Notes: generated from the sequence alone by a model not told the origin. Shown: positions 1-12,190, counted from the stretch's first letter. The stretch: DNA of 64,000 bases from Armatimonadia bacterium (GCA_039679385.1 JBDKVB010000165.1:1-64000); one strand, 5' to 3'. A program made the numbers and translations.

Positions 1-90
1 CGACTCCTGGGCACCGATGCCCCTGTCACCTACGAGCAACGAGAGGGTGCCCTGGTCGCGCAGCTTCCGCAGGATCTTCCCGCTCCTCAT
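1..90 (-). CDS. Partial CDS, N-terminal 30 residues, possibly an HpcH/HpaI-type aldolase
   Basis: An ATG at 88-90 on the minus strand opens a frame that stays open to the window edge. It follows an AGGAG two bases upstream, which is closer than usual. The 30 visible residues begin MRSGKILRKLRDQG. A short basic start of the form M-R-x-x-K/R-I-L-x-x-L is seen in HpcH/HpaI (2,4-dihydroxyhept-2-ene-dioate type) aldolases, but 30 residues cannot prove it. It lies downstream of the E1/oxidoreductase operon, in the same direction, after a terminator-like hairpin. If it is an aldolase it would fit the sugar-acid catabolic context. The family call is weak; that some gene starts here is more secure. 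Confidence 0.4.
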   Translation of the reverse strand, partial: MRSGKILRKLRDQGTLSLLVGDRGIGAQES

Positions 91-147
91 GTCTCCTGCC
101 TGGCAGCCACTCTCGCTTAGGCCGTCATCCCTCCTTCCCCACAAATG

Positions 148-176
148 CGAAGGGGCGCGATCTACGCGCCCCTTCG
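148..176 (-). terminator. Strong hairpin terminator downstream of the minus-strand oxidoreductase
   Basis: A perfect 12-bp inverted repeat (148-159 and 165-176) encloses a 5-base loop. It lies 35 bases after the stop of the oxidoreductase that ends at 211. On the minus strand the stem is followed by CATTTGTG, a poor U-tract, so it may be only partly efficient. It separates the operon from the partial gene at 1-90. Confidence 0.6.
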
Positions 177-210
177 TCTGTTCGCTGGTCGGCGTAGGCC
201 GCTGGCCTCG

Positions 211-1263
211 CTACTCCTTCAGCACACGCGTCAGGTCCTCGAGCAGCGTATCAGGCGGGTCGAAGGGCAGCTCCACCGGCTTGCGGCTCACCGCACTGGC
301 ATACAGACCCAGGATGGTATTCCACTGCCGCAGGCTGGCCTTGAGGTTCGTCCCGGCAGGCTGAGCGTCATCCTCCAGCCAGCGCAGCATCGCCCGCGTG
401 AGACCAGCCTGCGAGCGATCGTTCTGGTCGCACCAATCCGCCATCGAAGTCCTGTGGTCCGTCTCAACACCCTCGGCGCTGACGATCTCCCACTTCCCGA
501 ACTCCTCGAACAGCACCCGACCTCGCTCGCAGTAGACGGCCACCCGGCAATGCGAGTAGCGGGGCATCGCCTCGTAGACCCACTTGACCCGCGGCGCCGT
601 GGTGCCCAGAGTCCAGGCGCAGTAGACCCCGTTCGCGAAGACCAGTTGCGCGGTCGTATCGTTGGGGCTCGGGTGCTTCGTCTCCAGCTCCTCGCCGCCG
701 CTCGCAGTCCCGAAGACCTGCGTCGCAGGGGCGTCGCCGTTGAGCAGCATGATCCAGTCCAGCACGTGTACGCCCTGGTCGCAGATCGTAGACCCGGCCG
801 TGGCCTCCATGAACAGCGGCGCACCCAGACGACCGGAATCCAGTGCCTCCCGGAGGTGTCCCAGCAGCGGGCTGTATCGCCACTGCGCCCCGACGCCGAT
901 CTTCATCGAGGTGCTCTCCGCGAGCTGATTCAGCGCCCGCCAGTCCTGCACGGCCGTCGCAATCGGCTTCTCCACAATGCAGGCAGGGACGCCCAGTTCG
1001 CTGATCAGCTTGAGCTGCTCGACGCGAGTGCTGGGACGCGTCACCACGTGGATCAGGTCGGGCTTCTCCTTCTCCACCATCTCAGCCAAGTCCGCGTAAC
1101 CTCGCAGCCCGTGCCGGGTCGCGAACTTCCCAAGCTGCTCGGCGTTGCGGTCGCAGCAGGCCACGACCTCGGCCTCCGGCACAAGCCGGTACGCCCGCAG
1201 ATGCTCCTCCGAGCGCGAGGCACACCCCAGGATCACGCTCCGGTATGTCGCCATCCTGACCAT
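211..1263 (-). CDS. Gfo/Idh/MocA-family NAD(P)-dependent oxidoreductase
   Basis: This 350-residue protein is of normal length for cytoplasmic Gfo/Idh/MocA sugar dehydrogenases. An N-terminal Rossmann fold begins near residue 8 (VILGCASRSEEH, a variant of the usual G-x-G-x-x-G). The family motif EKPIA, with the lysine that takes part in catalysis, lies near residues 98-102. The C-terminal alpha/beta substrate domain follows. A GGAGG five bases before the ATG supports this start; a second ATG three codons in is also possible. It is the last gene of a minus-strand run after the E1 subunits and another family member, 45 bases behind its neighbour. The substrate cannot be read from sequence; likely choices are inositol, a sugar or a sugar acid. 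Confidence 0.85.
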   Translation of the reverse strand: MVRMATYRSVILGCASRSEEHLRAYRLVPEAEVVACCDRNAEQLGKFATRHGLRGYADLAEMVEKEKPDLIHVVTRPSTRVEQLKLISELGVPACIVEKPIATAVQDWRALNQLAESTSMKIGVGAQWRYSPLLGHLREALDSGRLGAPLFMEATAGSTICDQGVHVLDWIMLLNGDAPATQVFGTASGGEELETKHPSPNDTTAQLVFANGVYCAWTLGTTAPRVKWVYEAMPRYSHCRVAVYCERGRVLFEEFGKWEIVSAEGVETDHRTSMADWCDQNDRSQAGLTRAMLRWLEDDAQPAGTNLKASLRQWNTILGLYASAVSRKPVELPFDPPDTLLEDLTRVLKE

Positions 1264-1308
1264 CTCCTCCTCCCCTGCCGCAGCCGGGCAGAGGTTGTGC
1301 TCTTCACA

Positions 1309-2358
1309 TCAGCTCTCGTAGGGGACCTGCTCCGTCTGGCCGCTGGCAGAGGACTTCTCCGCCGTCTCGAACACGCCGATGACGCGCCGACCGGCCTCTG
1401 CAGGCACGGGCACCGGTCCGCCTCTCAAGATATGATCGGCAACCTCCTGCCAGTAGCTGTCCCAGTCCGACTCCAGGTACGGCACTTCCTCCTCATGCCG
1501 CCCCTGCTCGTCGCAAGTCACCAGCGTGAGGCTCCCGCCCGAGGGACCGTGGATCTGCTTCTCATAGCCCACATTCCCGCCGCGACCCGTGTCCAGGATT
1601 CCACCCTTGGTGCCGAGGATCCGCCACAGCGGCTTGCCGATCGCCGCCACGTGCGACCAGGTCACGTCCGCCACGGCCCCGCTGGCGAAGCGAATCAGCG
1701 CCCGCGTCTGATCCTCGTTCGTGTTCTCGTGCCATACGAGCTTGTGGAAGTACCCGTTCACGCCGGTGATGCGCTCTGGAATCAGGTTGAGAACCCAGTC
1801 GACAGCATGGGGGCCCCAGTAGAAGAACGCGCCGCCCGAAGTGGCCTTCTCCGAGTACCAGCCGTGCCGGAAGGGCCCGTAGTTGCCTGCCGAGAGCTGC
1901 ACGTCGAAGACGTCGCCGATCCGTCCACTGCGCACGATCTCCACGATGCGACGATAGTTCCCGTCATGCCTTCGGTTGTGGTGGATCGACAGCATCTTGC
2001 CGGCCTTCCGCGAGGCCTCGACCATCTGCGTCGCCTCGGCCACCTTCAGGCACATCGCCTTCTCGACGACAACGTGCTTACCGGCTTCCAAAGCTGCTAC
2101 CACCAGCGGGCAGTGGGTGAAGTGCGGCGTGACAATCGAGACCAGTTCAATGTCCTTATCAGCCCAGACTTGCGTAACATCGTTATATGTTCGCACCTGC
2201 GGGAAGGCTTGCCGGGCAGCTTCCCCTCGCTCCGGGTCACGGTCGCAGATCGCCACCAGGTTGAGCTCGGGCGTTGCATCGATCCAGGCGGAGTGCGCCC
2301 ATCCGAAGTTATGCATCGGCCCGTAGCCGATCACGGCAGCACCAATCTGACGGCTCAT
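1309..2358 (-). CDS. Gfo/Idh/MocA-family oxidoreductase
   Basis: This is a 349-residue cytoplasmic oxidoreductase with an N-terminal Rossmann fold (AAVIGYGPMHNFG) and the C-terminal Gfo/Idh/MocA substrate domain. The start used here is the ATG at 2356-2358, which overlaps the stop codon of the E1 beta gene as ATGA. This implies translational coupling and replaces a longer frame whose first codon is GTG inside E1 beta. The usual EKP motif reads EKA here (VVVEKAMC); the lysine is kept and the proline lost. The substrate is unknown. Coupling to the 2-oxoacid dehydrogenase subunits suggests both act on the same catabolic route. Confidence 0.85.
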   Translation of the reverse strand: MSRQIGAAVIGYGPMHNFGWAHSAWIDATPELNLVAICDRDPERGEAARQAFPQVRTYNDVTQVWADKDIELVSIVTPHFTHCPLVVAALEAGKHVVVEKAMCLKVAEATQMVEASRKAGKMLSIHHNRRHDGNYRRIVEIVRSGRIGDVFDVQLSAGNYGPFRHGWYSEKATSGGAFFYWGPHAVDWVLNLIPERITGVNGYFHKLVWHENTNEDQTRALIRFASGAVADVTWSHVAAIGKPLWRILGTKGGILDTGRGGNVGYEKQIHGPSGGSLTLVTCDEQGRHEEEVPYLESDWDSYWQEVADHILRGGPVPVPAEAGRRVIGVFETAEKSSASGQTEQVPYES

Positions 2359-3314
2359 GCGACCATCTCCCTGATCGCAGCAACGATATCCTGCGTCTGC
2401 GGAATGCACCAGTCTTCCAGCGGCGGGCTGTAGGGCATTGCGATGTTACGCCCGCCGAGAACCCGTGGTGGAGCCTGCAGCAATTCCCATCCGTGCTGCG
2501 CCACGCGTCGCACAATCTCGGCACCGGCGCCGGCGCGTTCCGGGGCATCATGCACCACCAGCAGCCGGCCCGTCTTGCCGACGGAGGCCAGCAGCGCCTT
2601 CAGGTCCAGCGGAACCAGGCTGCGCAGGTCCAGCACCTCCACGTCGATCTCGCCCTCCAGCTCCCTGGCCGCTGCGAGACACTTGATGGTGGCATAGGAG
2701 GCCGCAGCCACCGTGACCTGCGTTCCCGGACGCTGCACCTTCGCCTCACCCAGGGGCACCAGGTGATCACCCTCCGGAACCGGCCCGGTCGTCGGATGCA
2801 GCAGTCGGTGCTGGATGTAGATCACGGGACCGTCGTCGCGAATGGCAGACTTCATGAGCCCCTTCGCATCCGCCGGCGTTGCGGGCATCACGACCTTGAG
2901 CCCCGGCGTGTGCATGAACCAGGCCTCATGACTCCCGCTGTGATGGCCGCCTTCCCGCGTGCCACTTCCCGCCGGCGTCTTGATGACCAGCGGGACCTTC
3001 ACACTCCCGCCGGACATGAGCGCGATCTTCGCCGCCTGGTTGCAGATCTGGTCCATCGCCACAGACACGAAGTCGCAGTACATGATATCGACCACGGGGC
3101 GCAGGCCCTTGGCGGCCGCACCCACGGCAAGCCCGGTGAAGCCCGACTCAGAGATCGGAGTCTGCCAGACGCGGTGCTTCTGGAACTCAGCGAAGAGGTC
3201 GTCGGCCTCTCGGACGCCGCCGATGTCCTCCCCGATGCGGAACACCTTTTCGTCGCGCTCCATCTCCTCGCGGAGCGCCTCCGCCACAGCTGCTGCATAG
3301 GTTAGCTCACGCAT
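2355..3314 (-). CDS. 2-oxoacid/acetoin dehydrogenase E1 component, beta subunit
   Basis: This 319-residue protein is a typical thiamine-diphosphate E1 beta subunit (transketolase pyrimidine-binding plus C-terminal domain). Visible marks are the opening RELTYAAAVAEAL, the cofactor-contacting glutamate in PISESGF (E56), the DQICNQAAKIALMSGG stretch near residues 88-103, and a C-terminal region with LRSLVPLD. It would pair with the alpha subunit encoded 9 bases upstream and decarboxylate a 2-oxo acid or a diketone such as acetoin. The stop overlaps the next gene by 4 bases. No E2 (lipoyl acyltransferase) or E3 (dihydrolipoyl dehydrogenase) gene is present nearby, so the substrate and acceptor are open. 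Confidence 0.9.
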   Translation of the reverse strand: MRELTYAAAVAEALREEMERDEKVFRIGEDIGGVREADDLFAEFQKHRVWQTPISESGFTGLAVGAAAKGLRPVVDIMYCDFVSVAMDQICNQAAKIALMSGGSVKVPLVIKTPAGSGTREGGHHSGSHEAWFMHTPGLKVVMPATPADAKGLMKSAIRDDGPVIYIQHRLLHPTTGPVPEGDHLVPLGEAKVQRPGTQVTVAAASYATIKCLAAARELEGEIDVEVLDLRSLVPLDLKALLASVGKTGRLLVVHDAPERAGAGAEIVRRVAQHGWELLQAPPRVLGGRNIAMPYSPPLEDWCIPQTQDIVAAIREMVA

Positions 3315-3323
3315 GGCTGCCTC

Positions 3324-4346
3324 CTAGAGTACGAGCTCCGCGAGAAGCTCCGGTGTCGGATAGGGACTATGCTTGGCGTAGTTCTCGGCCTCGTCGATCT
3401 CCGCCTCAACTCCCCGTCGCAGTTCCTCCTGCCCGCTCTCGGAGAGCACTCCCTCCTGCGCGAGCCGAGCCCCAAAGAGCACAACAGGATCACGCTGACG
3501 CCACCGGGCACACTCCTCCGGATTCTGGTGTTGTGCCGAGACCCCGCAGTGACCCTCGAAGCGGTAAGTCTTGCACTCAAGCAGCGTCGGTCCTTCTCCC
3601 TCTCGTGCCCGTGACACCGCCGTCGCCGCTGCCTCATGCACCGCCCTTACATCCTGCCCATCCACTACCACGCCGGGCATCCCATAGCCCGCTGCCCGGT
3701 CTGCCACATCGGGCGTTGCCAGCGCAATCCCGACTGGAGTGCTGTTCGCATACAGGTTGTTCTCACACACGAAGACCACCGGGAGCTTCCACAGCGCCGC
3801 CAGGTTCAGCGACTCGTTGAAGGTGCCCTGGTTCGCTCCACCATCGCCGAAGAAGGGAACGCTGACTTCCCGAGTTCCTCGGTACTTCGCTGCGAAGGCC
3901 GGTCCAAGCGCCAGCGCAAGCTGTGCCCCGATGATCCCATTGCCACCCAGCATTCCGTGCTCCGGATCGAACAGGTGCATCGACCCGCCGCACCCGTGGC
4001 AGCATCCACCCTCGCGACCCATCAGCTCGGCCAGGGCCTTCTTCACCGGCACACCCTTGGCGAGCGCATGGCCATGACTGCGGTGGCTGCTGAAGATGGA
4101 GTCCGCGTCGTCAAGCACGGAGCACACGCCAACCGACACAGCCTCCTGCCCGATGGAGAGATGGACGGCCCCGCCGATGAGCCCGTCACTGGCGAAGTCA
4201 TACCCGTCGTCGCCCAACTGGCCGTGCGGACCTGAGCTTAGGTTGGCGTAGGCAGTGTAGTTGTAGAACTGCTTCAGGCGCTCCTCGAACAGCCGGATGC
4301 GCCACATCCGTTGCAGCATCTCTACGCACTCGGCGCTGCTGACCAT
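3324..4346 (-). CDS. 2-oxoacid/acetoin dehydrogenase E1 component, alpha subunit
   Basis: This 340-residue thiamine-diphosphate enzyme carries the ThDP/Mg motif GDGGANQGTFNE (from about residue 167) ending in CENN near 195-197, and the SHRSHGHALAKG loop near residues 87-98. It is the first gene of the minus-strand operon, 9 bases ahead of E1 beta. The N-terminus, between the RLFEERL helix and VHLSIGQEA, is about 25-30 residues longer than in usual acetoin or branched-chain E1 alpha proteins (residues ~28-60, rich in Gly, Asp and Tyr). This could change substrate access or the interface. A GGGAG lies about 13 bases before the ATG, a loose ribosome-binding site. Confidence 0.9.
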   Translation of the reverse strand: MVSSAECVEMLQRMWRIRLFEERLKQFYNYTAYANLSSGPHGQLGDDGYDFASDGLIGGAVHLSIGQEAVSVGVCSVLDDADSIFSSHRSHGHALAKGVPVKKALAELMGREGGCCHGCGGSMHLFDPEHGMLGGNGIIGAQLALALGPAFAAKYRGTREVSVPFFGDGGANQGTFNESLNLAALWKLPVVFVCENNLYANSTPVGIALATPDVADRAAGYGMPGVVVDGQDVRAVHEAAATAVSRAREGEGPTLLECKTYRFEGHCGVSAQHQNPEECARWRQRDPVVLFGARLAQEGVLSESGQEELRRGVEAEIDEAENYAKHSPYPTPELLAELVL

Positions 4347-4583
4347 GGGTCGCTTGTCACTCCCTTGCGGGTTCCCGGGGCCTTCTCCCTGGCTCAGACA
4401 CCGGAGGGCCCTATTCGGCGCAACGTCGCGACCTTTCCTCAGCCACCCTCAGGCACCTGCCTCCCGACAGAGCCAATCCGCCCCGGCACACAGGGGGAAG
4501 GCCCTCCGACGCGGAAATGCCCCGCACCTGGGGCGCGAGATCGGGCCACAGGCAGACGACCTTGACCCATGACGGAGGCGCAC
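4347..4583. promoter_or_regulatory. Divergent intergenic region
   Basis: These 237 bases separate the E1 alpha gene (minus) from the giant secreted heparinase-like gene (plus), so promoters for both should lie here. I see no convincing -35/-10 pair. A GGAGG at 4574-4578 serves the plus-strand gene. Short complementary GGAGGGCC and GGCCCTCC words occur about 100 bases apart and are not compelling. Confidence 0.35.
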
Positions 4584-7500
4584 ATGACCAGCTCCACGCC
4601 GAAGCCCAGTCACCCTTACTCAGCAACGATCCGGCGCAGGCTGCCCTGGCTGCCCCTTGCGCTGGCCGCCCTGGTTCTCACTCTTTCATGGAGGTGCCTA
4701 CCGGTGGAGGCCCAACCGTCCCCCGAAGTGCTGGCCGCCGAGAAGGCCACGCTGGCGCAGTTGGAGATCAAGCCGTCGCAGCTCATGCCCCTCGCCACCA
4801 ACACTCCCCTGGTCGAGGGCAACCAGGCAAAGGCAGTGCTGTGCCATGCCGACTCTCCCGCCTGGCGTGAGGCCGCACTGACGATCCAGGCGGCCATCGC
4901 CAAGGCCACCGGTGTCGAGTTGCCCCTCCTTACCGACAAGGAGTACGAGGCCAGGCGCCCTGCCCAGCCTCACGCGATCCTTATCGGTCACCTGGACAAC
5001 CACCGCGTGGTGTCGCAGCTCTACCGGAGCTTCTTCGTCTGCCTGGACACCGGGACGCCCGGCACGGACGGTTACGAGATCCGCACCGTCCACAACCCCT
5101 TCGGTGATGGCCGCAACTTCCTGCTGGTGGGCGGTAGCAGCCCCGCAAGCACGAAGGCCGCTGCGGAGGACTTCGCCGGGGAGGTCGCCAAGGCCGGCAA
5201 GCCGGGTGAGCTGACCTTCGACCGCCTCCTTGAGGTCCGTCGCCTCGACCGCGAGGGCCAGTGGGTACGCCCCTCCTGGATGAGCGCCGAGGATCGTGAC
5301 CGCGCTATCGCCGAGGGACGCCGCCTGATGTTCAGCCCGGGTCAGGGCCGTGCCGGAATCGCCCAGCTCGTCAAGTATGGCACCGTCTACCACCACACCG
5401 GCGATCCCAGGGCGCTGGAGGCCTACCGGGCGCTCATGCAGGCGCTGGTTGAGTACTACCAGACGGACACCTACATCACCCAGGAGGGCATGCACCGGTA
5501 CGACCGCGACTTCCGCGATGCCTGGACGCATACAGTGGGTATCCTCTGGGACCTCAACGAAGAGAGCGGCGCCTTCTCAGACTCCGAGCGTCTGACCTAC
5601 ACGAACTTCATCCTGCGCCTGGCGCTCGAGTGCGTCTTCTACCAGGGCTATGACAACCCCGACGCCTTCCGCAACTGGGCCGCGAATCAGGACATCGTCC
5701 ACAACCACAACACCTTCCCGGCGCTGGGCATCTACTTCGTGGGCCGTTACCTCAAGTGGCACTACGGCCTGAAGGCCGCCGACGACTGGCTCACCGTCGC
5801 CAACGGGATCTTCAACGGCCAAAAGCACAGCAGCAAGCCCCTGGAAGACGCCGCAGGCTACCAGTGGCTGCCTATCGCCCACGTCATGATCTGGTCGCTG
5901 GCCCAGGGCGACTACACCTTCTTCGAGGAGGGGCATGCCCGCGAGGCCGCTCGCGTGGCGATGATGGTCACCGACAATGCAGGCTATCAGGCTGCCTACG
6001 GCGACCATGCCGAGGAGAAGTCCACAAGCGGAATGCCCGAAATCCTGCAGATGATCGCCTGGTACTACCGCTCACCCGAAATACTCTGGGCAGCCCGGAA
6101 GGTATCACCCGAACCCGTCGGGACTCTGCAGCAGACCTATGCCGTCAACCTTGAGCCCCGTGCCCCGACCGACCTGACCGGGGTCTGCCTCTCCAAGCTC
6201 CCGCCGCTGTGCTACAACTACATCTCTCACAGCCCGCAGTACCCCGTGGAGCCGAACCTGCCGCTCGATCAGATCTTCGACAAGCTCTCCCTTCGCGACG
6301 GCCTTGATCGAGACGACGCCTACTTGCTTCTCGATGGCTTCGGCCGCGGCACTCACATGCACTTCGACGCCAACGCGATCCTCCGCTACTCCTCCGGTGG
6401 CGAGCCACTCCTCGTCGATGGCGAGTACATCCGCAACGCGCCCAAGCACCACAGCAGTCTCGTGATCCTCCGCGACGGCCAGTCGGAGCTCACGCCTGCC
6501 GTTACCGGTCTTGGTGCCGCCGAGGACCTGGGCTCCCTTTGCTACACGCGCACCTGGCTGCACAACTACAACGGCGCCGACTGGCACCGCCGAATCCTGT
6601 GGCGTCGCGGCGGCTACTTCGTCGTCGCGGATGAGGTCCAGGCGCTCCAGGCCGGCGACTACACACTTCGGTGCTGCTGGCGCCCCTGGGGCGACCTGAC
6701 CCTGGACAAGGGCGTCGCCACCGCGCTCCATGGCCCGCGACGCTTGGTCATCGCGAACCTCGACGGCGCGAACTGCAGCAACGAGATTCAGAAGGTCGCC
6801 GAGCTGTGGCCCGTCAACCGGCTCTCCCAGCAAGTCAGCAAGACCCTGACACCTGGTGACAGGTACTTATTTCTCAATCTGGTCCACGCCGACCCTCTGG
6901 AGGGCCCCTCTCAGGTAAGCGCACGCAGGATCGGTCCGGCAGCCCTGGTGGTCGAAACCGCCCATGGACCCGAGGTTCTCAGCCTGGCGCCCACCACTGA
7001 CGACCTCGCCGGCCTGCACTCTGACGGCGAGATGCTGCTTCTGACCGGGACTGAACTTGCCGTCGCCCAAGCCACGAATCTTGGCGCTGCAGGTTACCTC
7101 CTGCGGTCCTCTGCCCCGGTATCCCTGGAGCTTGACTTCGCCGCCGGGACAGGGGCCCTGACCGCCTCCGCCGACGTGCAGGTCTCCCTGCAGTTGGGTG
7201 CCGCAAGTAAGCTCCAGATGGATGGCAAGCCCTGCACGACCGAGCCCGACGGCACGGTTCGCCTCAGCGTGCCGACCGGCAAGCACAAGCTCACCTTCAC
7301 CCCATCGGCCCTGCCAACGGCCTTCGCCGAGGCCTTCCAGGGCTTGTCGACGCGTCCCGCAGTGGCCCCGGTCGCGGCAGAATCAGCGAAGGCTGCGACG
7401 GCTGCACCCGCCTGGACTCAGGAGCCCTTCGAGCCCTCTCCGGAGACGCTGGCTCTAGAGCAGGTGACCTGCACGGAGCCGACTTCCCGCACCCATGGCC

Positions 7501-8936
7501 CGGTGGACAAGCTCAAGGACGGCCGCTATTCCTCCTCCGCCTTCTCCGCGCTGTGGCCCGCGGGCGTCTCGCCCACCCTCACCCTTGAGCTCAAGCAGCC
7601 CGGCGTGGTCCATCGGCTGGTGCTGCGAGAGTGGCACATGAACACGGTCTGGGATGTGAGCGACCGGCGCGTCGAGGTCAGCAGCGACGGCTTCGACAAA
7701 GACATCAGGCCGGTCAAAGCGACCTTCGAGCAAGTCGGCACGCAAGAGTGGGGCGCCAACGTCAACACCCTCATGGCGGCGGTGATTGACCAGCCCGCTA
7801 CCCACCTGCGCGTCACCCTCACCCCGTCCCGCCCGGAATGCAGTGTGTACCTCGCCGAGGCAGAGGTCGAAGGCGTTGGGGCCGGCAAACACCCCGATGT
7901 CCGAGCCATCGCTGCCGCTGACCTGAACGGGGACGGCCGCCTGGAGACCGTTGTCACGGGTGACTCGGGTGGCGTCTGCGCCCTCACCGACTCGGGCCAG
8001 ACACTGTGGAGCTATCGGCGGTCGAAGCTTGCATCCATCGATGCCGTCGTCTGTGCCGATGTGAACGGTGACGGCAAGTGCGAGGTGATCTGTGGCGGGA
8101 CAGGCGCGTGGCTGGCACTGCTGTCCTCCGAGGGCAAGCTCCTGTGGGAGACCTCCCTCCCCGCCTTCCGAGGGATCAACGCCGACGTCAAGACCGTCGT
8201 CGGCGCGGACGTGAACGGCGACGGCAAGCCCGAGGTTCTCGCCGGTACCGCAAGCTGGATGTTCTTCGCCTTCGACGCCACCGGCAAGAAGCTGTGGGAG
8301 AACGTCTTCTACGCCCATTCGGCAACGGTCTCCTGCGCAGCCGACTTCGACGGTGACGGCCGGGACGAGGTAGTCGCCGGGAACGCCTACTACCGCGCAC
8401 AGGTGATCGACGACAACGGGCGCCTGCTCTTCGGCGGCAGCGGCAACATCGGCCCGGAGCAGACCGCGGTCGCCGCCGCAGACGTGAACGGTGATGGCCT
8501 GCCCGAGGTGATCATCGGCACCGACGGCGGCTGGACGCACTGCTTCCAGCGCGACGGCACACAACTCTGGGCCGCGAACCTTGGCGACAAGGTCACGCGC
8601 ATCCTGCCTCTCGACCTCAACGGTGACGGCAAGCTCGAACTCGCCTGCGCGGCAGAGAGCGCCCATGTCTTCGCCCTCGGCCTGGACGGTACAGTGCTGT
8701 GGCGAAGAGCGCTGCCCGACGGCGTCTCCGACCTCGCAGCGACCAGGGACGCGCAAGGCCCGGTGCTTGCCGCAGCAGCAGGCTCCGCCGGTGTGATGTT
8801 CCTGGATGCGCAGGGCAAGGTTCTGGCCACCGTGCCCGTGAGTGGCTCTGCCCGCAACCTCGTGGCAACAACGACGGCCGTCACTGCAACAACCCGCGAC
8901 GGCAGGGTCGTGGGAGTTGCGCTCCCGGAGCGCTGA
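4584..8936 (+). CDS. Giant secreted heparinase II/III-like protein with F5/8-type and FG-GAP repeat domains
   Basis: GGAGG at 4574-4578 sits five bases before the ATG at 4584, giving 1450 residues; a frame starting five codons earlier lacks this spacing. A signal peptide (basic residues, then a hydrophobic run ending VEAQP) predicts export. Next comes an alpha/beta domain like the N-terminal domains of GH20/GH67 enzymes (to ~220), an alpha-helical toroid-like region (to ~510), and a heparinase II/III-like beta domain (HMHFDANAILRYSSGGEP near 585-605). A discoidin (F5/8 C)-like sugar-binding domain spans about 955-1100. Six calcium-type repeats of the pattern D-x-N/D-G-D-G-x-x-E occur at roughly residues 1113, 1159, 1209, 1254, 1300 and 1344, making a C-terminal propeller. 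It probably cleaves or binds an acidic polysaccharide. The substrate is unknown, and the catalytic residues are less clear than in the second heparinase gene at 60627. Confidence 0.75.
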   Translation: MTSSTPKPSHPYSATIRRRLPWLPLALAALVLTLSWRCLPVEAQPSPEVLAAEKATLAQLEIKPSQLMPLATNTPLVEGNQAKAVLCHADSPAWREAALTIQAAIAKATGVELPLLTDKEYEARRPAQPHAILIGHLDNHRVVSQLYRSFFVCLDTGTPGTDGYEIRTVHNPFGDGRNFLLVGGSSPASTKAAAEDFAGEVAKAGKPGELTFDRLLEVRRLDREGQWVRPSWMSAEDRDRAIAEGRRLMFSPGQGRAGIAQLVKYGTVYHHTGDPRALEAYRALMQALVEYYQTDTYITQEGMHRYDRDFRDAWTHTVGILWDLNEESGAFSDSERLTYTNFILRLALECVFYQGYDNPDAFRNWAANQDIVHNHNTFPALGIYFVGRYLKWHYGLKAADDWLTVANGIFNGQKHSSKPLEDAAGYQWLPIAHVMIWSLAQGDYTFFEEGHAREAARVAMMVTDNAGYQAAYGDHAEEKSTSGMPEILQMIAWYYRSPEILWAARKVSPEPVGTLQQTYAVNLEPRAPTDLTGVCLSKLPPLCYNYISHSPQYPVEPNLPLDQIFDKLSLRDGLDRDDAYLLLDGFGRGTHMHFDANAILRYSSGGEPLLVDGEYIRNAPKHHSSLVILRDGQSELTPAVTGLGAAEDLGSLCYTRTWLHNYNGADWHRRILWRRGGYFVVADEVQALQAGDYTLRCCWRPWGDLTLDKGVATALHGPRRLVIANLDGANCSNEIQKVAELWPVNRLSQQVSKTLTPGDRYLFLNLVHADPLEGPSQVSARRIGPAALVVETAHGPEVLSLAPTTDDLAGLHSDGEMLLLTGTELAVAQATNLGAAGYLLRSSAPVSLELDFAAGTGALTASADVQVSLQLGAASKLQMDGKPCTTEPDGTVRLSVPTGKHKLTFTPSALPTAFAEAFQGLSTRPAVAPVAAESAKAATAAPAWTQEPFEPSPETLALEQVTCTEPTSRTHGPVDKLKDGRYSSSAFSALWPAGVSPTLTLELKQPGVVHRLVLREWHMNTVWDVSDRRVEVSSDGFDKDIRPVKATFEQVGTQEWGANVNTLMAAVIDQPATHLRVTLTPSRPECSVYLAEAEVEGVGAGKHPDVRAIAAADLNGDGRLETVVTGDSGGVCALTDSGQTLWSYRRSKLASIDAVVCADVNGDGKCEVICGGTGAWLALLSSEGKLLWETSLPAFRGINADVKTVVGADVNGDGKPEVLAGTASWMFFAFDATGKKLWENVFYAHSATVSCAADFDGDGRDEVVAGNAYYRAQVIDDNGRLLFGGSGNIGPEQTAVAAADVNGDGLPEVIIGTDGGWTHCFQRDGTQLWAANLGDKVTRILPLDLNGDGKLELACAAESAHVFALGLDGTVLWRRALPDGVSDLAATRDAQGPVLAAAAGSAGVMFLDAQGKVLATVPVSGSARNLVATTTAVTATTRDGRVVGVALPER

Positions 8937-8967
8937 GTGCCGCAGGCCCAACAACACCCACAAACAC

Positions 8968-8998
8968 AACGGAGCCCCTCCTCAGGAGGGGCTCCGTT
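8968..8998. terminator. Bidirectional terminator between convergent genes
   Basis: A perfect 14-bp inverted repeat (8968-8981 and 8985-8998) with a 3-base loop lies between the stops of the heparinase-like gene (8936) and the GH2 gene (9022). The minus-strand side continues GTGTTTGTG and the plus-strand side GTTACTGCTC; U-tracts are short in both directions, but the stem is very strong. Confidence 0.85.
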
Positions 8999-9021
8999 GT
9001 TACTGCTCTCCGTCTCTGTGA

Positions 9022-12183
<3,162 letters not shown>

Positions 12184-12190
12184 AGCCGCG

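Noticed and set aside
145-2433. Plus-strand open frame of 762 codons
   Set aside because: It is antisense to two clear Gfo/Idh/MocA genes and shows no domain; long antisense frames are common in GC-rich DNA.
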